Positions 62,601-64,000 of a stretch of DNA of 64,000 nt are shown here, piece by piece. The stretch is from Acrasis kona. Its lineage: Eukaryota; Heterolobosea; Eutetramitea; Acrasida; Acrasidae. The translations under genes were made by a program, and so were the position numbers. Each line of letters starts with the position of its first letter. Position 1 is the first letter of the stretch. The DNA is taken from the NCBI GenBank assembly GCA_026419775.2, contig JAOPGA020001034.1, positions 23,417 to 87,416 of the forward strand, written 5' to 3'. The notes beneath the pieces are model-generated. The model was not told where the DNA came from and made no database searches. It saw only the letters and a list, made by a program, of their open reading frames with translations.

Positions 62601-63414
62601 TCGCTTTGGATGGGTCAACAAGGACGTCAAGGTCACTTTCTCGTGTTCAGACAATCAAGGTGGATCTGGCTTGAACCTAGGAGCTTGCCCACAACCAGTC
62701 GTCCTCACTCAAGAAGGAGCTGATCAATCAGCAGAAGGAACCGTATACGACAGAGCTAGAAACACTGCCAGTACCGTTCTAAGCGGAGTCAACATCGATA
62801 AGACTGCTCCAGTGTTGAACATCAACTTGGACGACAACTCCACTTTCCCAGTTTGTGACTTCTTGTCATTCAGACCCACTTTCAACCCCACTGATTCACT
62901 ATCTGGCTTGTTGAGTCAAAGTAGCTTGGTTGGATTACCACCAACTGGTGACAGAGGTACATTCACCTTCACTGCCAGAGCTTTGGATAAAGCAGGTAAC
63001 CTTGCCTCTGAGACTCGCAGCTTCTTCGTTCACTACATGAGCGCCTTCCACGGATTCCACTCACCAAGAAGAAACAGCACTTACACAATTGGATCTCAAA
63101 TCCCAATTAAATTCGCATTGTTCTGTGGTGACTTCTTCACTGGTATCGTCCCCAACAATGTTATTGCTAGAGTGATGATTACTCAAAACTTCAACCCATC
63201 ACACACATACAGTTACAACTCTGGAGCTCAATTTATGAATCAAGATAAGTTCTTCAGTTATGATTTGGATACTAGTGTAAGATTCAGCAACCCTGATGGA
63301 GATGTTGTGAACTTTGTTGCTGGAGAATGGACAATTGTCGCAGTGTTGAACGATGGAACATATAGAACTAGATCTGTTACTCTTGTAGACCCTGAAACTG
63401 TCTCAATCAATTAA
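56647..63414 (+). CDS. giant secreted jacalin-lectin protein with 24 bacterial-type tandem repeats
   Basis: 2255 residues in one uninterrupted exon. Residues 1-19 are a signal peptide (MSIVKVLVALCCFIAIVFG). Residues ~20-172 form a jacalin-like lectin domain (LKTFGPYGNNVGTAF; GYSRSALPNYIAGMTLWTN). From residue 175 to about 2130 there are 24 repeats of ~75-90 residues, each opening with xTAP and closing with AGN then NIDxTAP. Most have the pattern GWYNxxVTVxFxCxDxLSGVxxCP with two Cys, probably a disulfide per repeat. A few lack Cys and read TTYYSIDG, like bacterial OmpL47/chitobiase-type Ig-like modules. A distinct C-terminal domain follows (SAFHGFHSPRRNSTYTIGSQ). No membrane anchor. Probably a glycan-binding adhesion or coat protein. 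C-rich codon use suggests strong expression. Confidence 0.88.
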   Translation: MSIVKVLVALCCFIAIVFGQLKTFGPYGNNVGTAFSQRIASDEYILNGFKFRSGSWMDACAVCFTNVANSAQQTCSLNLGGPGGAERPFFLEQGEKITRILIGYSRSALPNYIAGMTLWTNKGRVYGPMGWAVGTESNSALYDYTLADNEYLTGFFGTYGTYLNSVGFYTGLASDTTPPVTTASTTAASGVWSTAPTFVFNLLSNDGASGTGARYVYFESSKATPACKPTALGTCQSVNDYVATYTINGDGTYNVVYFAVDWAGNFESVKTFVAKIDSVAPVTTATFNSAANYSGNTYYGKDLTITLSATDATSGVRTTFYALNGQQFTYTTPLRDLAPSNSPYTLTYYSVDVAGKVEATSTRTFYVVSGGPTTTLSTPVSSDWVATNVNLKLVTSQTPSSITRGPYYSFNSTTFFVNNTCPLQANTVLVSAEGTTTVYYGSTDTLGQSEAVKSQVVKIDKSSPEVNTVLTSLYNTTRGWYRSSVRAEYTCTDYLSGVDSCPAPQRTTTEGASLVLTASAFDKVGNVKTVTSVVNVDTTNPRINATTPQRTTNGWYTTPVTHVFDCADSLSGVSYCPPSSTISTDGRFVITYTAEDVAGNQGTTTVIINLDQVAPAVFYNLTSSPNARGWYNRDVEVVYSCGDATSGVAVCPPKFTFNVSAAGQTHTATAYDVAGNSNSVTTNTINIDKVAPTITITPATSPNVNNWYKSNVTVMFGCQDILSGVVSCPSNVVASNQGRNIISGTTSDVAGNTAESSIEIDIDTVNPTIVVTPSRGPDNGIWYNSNVTVTFTCADATSGVASCSAPVTSITEGLGIFVGGTAYDVAGNSESAGITLNIDSTAPVTTSSYDPKPNSAGWVNQDVTVTLTASDSLSGVQTTYYSIDGEEIQVYTAPFAVSSEGVRTITYYSVDEAGNVEQTHTLVIDLDQTKPTITSTKTPIPNAYGWNNEPVTVDFECVDGNVGSGVAFCQPSVTFSEEGADQAINATATDFAGNTQTQLVNHINIDLTAPIIEVVADRNPNEQGWYNTEVGIKYTCTDNLSGVAQCPPTQQCVDDECTFATSIKQDGSNQVVEGTVVDKAGNSFTDSISINLDQTRPTIKAVYPSPNSNGWFNINVTVNFDCADSLSGIKFCSTPVELTQNGNHQSVTGTAIDNADNAETYIAMINIDQTAPVIVLETTEPANTNGWWNQDVTVVATCSDDLSGVSVCNVQNTNKNTFTQTQEGSNQVVTAVVVDDAGNSVYAQQVVNLDKTEPTIASSLSSQPNANGWFNESVVVHFDCNDELSGVESCTPDVVVSSQGTEMVVTGVAVDRAGNSQETTSQPISIDTEAPVLYATPRSRPKANGWYNRNVTVDFTCSDALSGVVSCPSPVYLNTEGKNINVEKTVYDYAGNSAQSNLLISIDRTAPVITSQYLTTANEQGWYNQIVMVNYICSDALSGVESCSPPVAITQNGQSVTVTGQAIDFAGNLATVKDVIKVDTEAPVVVVTTSSNANAQGWFNHPVTVHFECSDAVSGVVRCPRDIYLQTKGIHNIRRNVTDNAGNVYVVDYDVKIDLFAPVTVGKLVPAENQNGWINQDAKIVLNATDDLSGVLTTYYVVDQKDVQIYTAPYFVTGEGIHTTSFSSVDNANNVESYKSIIVRIDTIKPTITSQINTKPNENGWYNTPVTITYQCDDGCLGSGIAYCPAPYTVDQQGLWNITANATDLADNCQSVTDQDINIDLLPPNTTVVRDVYPNANGWNNQDVTITIVSFDQYSGVYQIHYEINADISDVVTINNHTGNVTLPFSNEGVDLIRYYATDRASNVEGAQFAIVRIDKTAPFIHADKDSLPNQYNWYNHDVRVSFTCGDSLSGIDGSCPSTVIVAGQQANQYANATVYDLARNSASDGIYGLNIDKVIPQVNISRSPLANADGWNNEPVTVSITCTDDLSGVLSCPPTVVVSGEGANQFVNGTAVDYAGNENDILVSNINIDYTAPVITATRNPVANRFGWVNKDVKVTFSCSDNQGGSGLNLGACPQPVVLTQEGADQSAEGTVYDRARNTASTVLSGVNIDKTAPVLNINLDDNSTFPVCDFLSFRPTFNPTDSLSGLLSQSSLVGLPPTGDRGTFTFTARALDKAGNLASETRSFFVHYMSAFHGFHSPRRNSTYTIGSQIPIKFALFCGDFFTGIVPNNVIARVMITQNFNPSHTYSYNSGAQFMNQDKFFSYDLDTSVRFSNPDGDVVNFVAGEWTIVAVLNDGTYRTRSVTLVDPETVSIN
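57172..63036 (+). repeat. 24 tandem protein repeats of two classes
   Basis: Counted by the NID/NLD-xxAP junctions. Seventeen repeats carry a conserved Cys pair around DxLSGV. Four (starting near 57478, 59164, 61309 and 61807) replace it with a TTYYxxDG-type core without Cys. The first, third and last repeats are divergent. At DNA level copies share phrases such as GGATGGTACAAC and TTATCAGGAGT but differ throughout, so the array is old rather than freshly amplified. Confidence 0.85.
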
Positions 63415-63500
63415 AAATAAATTGTTTGTTCTGTATTTCAAAAATTTCATGCATTTTATTAATAAAATAACTATTTCGCTTTTTTGTAACAAACAATTTA

Positions 63501-64000
63501 TTATAGATCAGTGTAAGTTTGTCGTTGGTACCCATCCTGCAACAGAGGAGGCTCTACGACAATAGGTGACGGTTGGTCACCCACAAAGTAAATGTTTTCT
63601 CTTCTTCTAAATGCAATTATAACCGTAAGCAACGAAGCAGCAATAACTATGCTGGTTAGTGAAACAGTCGCAGAATTAATTTCAATGTAGTGTTGGTAGG
63701 GAATCAACATCTTGAAGTGAACGCTTATGACAATGTGAATTCCAATTTTGGATAGACACAGCAAGATTCCGAATAGAGAAATAACCAGAATGACCAGAGT
63801 GAACTAAAATTTGTCAGCATTATAAACGTTATAATAAAACTTACTTTCTTCAATACGGTTTCTACACTTACTTCACCACATATTATGTGACGTTCTTTTC
63901 TTAAGCCGAATGTGAACAACCAATGCGGATACAAAAATACGTGAATAGTATAAAAGACAAGTACGGACGCTGTCGTGTATACGTAAACAGCTCCTGTGGT
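63501..64000 (-). CDS. multi-pass membrane protein, C-terminal part (runs off the window)
   Basis: Partial: an exon from the edge (64000) to 63845 and a last exon 63803-63501, phase 0, 152 residues visible. Three hydrophobic helices are seen (VYTTASVLVFYTIHVFLYPHW; FTLVILVISLFGILLCL; SATVSLTSIVIAASLLTVIIAF), then a cytosolic tail rich in Pro with DQPSPIVVEPP. The segment VFLYPHWLFTFG followed by VETVLKK is faintly like helices 6 and 7 of microbial rhodopsins (the ExxxK spacing), but this is weak. Family not assigned. It converges with the giant gene, 86 bp between stops. Confidence 0.6.

Noticed and set aside
1-64000. CRISPR arrays, insertion sequences, prophage or bacterial operons
   Set aside because: No direct-repeat/spacer arrays, inverted terminal repeats or transposase motifs were seen. 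Introns and gene content are eukaryotic throughout.

Overview
This is a gene-dense nuclear fragment from a unicellular eukaryote. It carries about 33 well-supported protein-coding genes in 64 kb and no RNA gene I can support. The standard genetic code holds throughout. I assembled 38 spliceosomal introns by reading across frames, and all of them are 32-47 nt long, most often 38. The gene set includes a DZIP1-type ciliary protein, clathrin, VPS34, an ERG4-type sterol reductase, a sphingomyelin-synthase relative, a mitochondrial acyl carrier protein and a giant secreted adhesion-like protein. Together with the very short introns and tight gene packing, it suggests a free-living amoeba or amoeboflagellate. 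A heterolobosean (Naegleria/Acrasis-like) is my best guess. That placement is inference, not proven by the sequence.

Layout. 0.4-6 kb: voltage-gated K+ channel, SAM-domain sphingomyelin-synthase-like protein, VPS34 PI3-kinase. 6-11 kb: a Thr-Pro mucin-like surface protein, a DUF202 membrane protein, a NEK-like kinase with a DnaJ-type cysteine motif, and RFC2. 11.8-19.5 kb: MOB1, clathrin heavy chain, seryl-tRNA synthetase. 20-25.4 kb: a guanylate-binding-type GTPase with a signal peptide, a protein kinase, and a PAQR receptor. 25.5-30.1 kb: a UBA/UBX protein, a 4E-T-like eIF4E-binding protein, and CK2 alpha. 31-38 kb: an ankyrin/endonuclease-fold protein, a small unknown protein, UBE2S, and an HPS3-like protein. 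38-44 kb: an OleC-like AMP-binding ligase, a coiled-coil protein, an unknown protein, CHIP, and an acyl carrier protein. 44-51.9 kb: DZIP1-like, a short DcpS-like protein, a Gly/Gln-rich RRM protein, and a sterol reductase. 53-56 kb: FCP1-like phosphatase, C9orf85/DUF2039 protein, YqgF-type resolvase. 56.6-63.4 kb: a 2255-residue jacalin-plus-repeats secreted protein. 63.5 kb to the edge: a partial membrane protein.

The genes are mostly housekeeping and do not form an operon-like system. The recurring structural theme is compaction. Eight convergent gene pairs end within -11 to +37 bp of each other, and one pair shares a palindromic double stop. Trafficking and membrane functions recur: clathrin, VPS34, HPS3-like, sphingolipid and sterol enzymes, and the GTPase. 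So do ubiquitin/cell-cycle functions: MOB1, UBE2S, CHIP, UBX, CK2 and the NEK-like kinase.

The most unusual items are: the giant protein with 24 tandem repeats of two classes; an acyl carrier protein whose phosphopantetheine serine is a glutamate; a dynamin-superfamily GTPase whose G domain is predicted to be luminal; a DZIP1 homologue without its zinc finger; and a catalytic-core-only DcpS. Exon boundaries come from frame, GT-AG signals and remembered family patterns. No alignments or transcript data were available.
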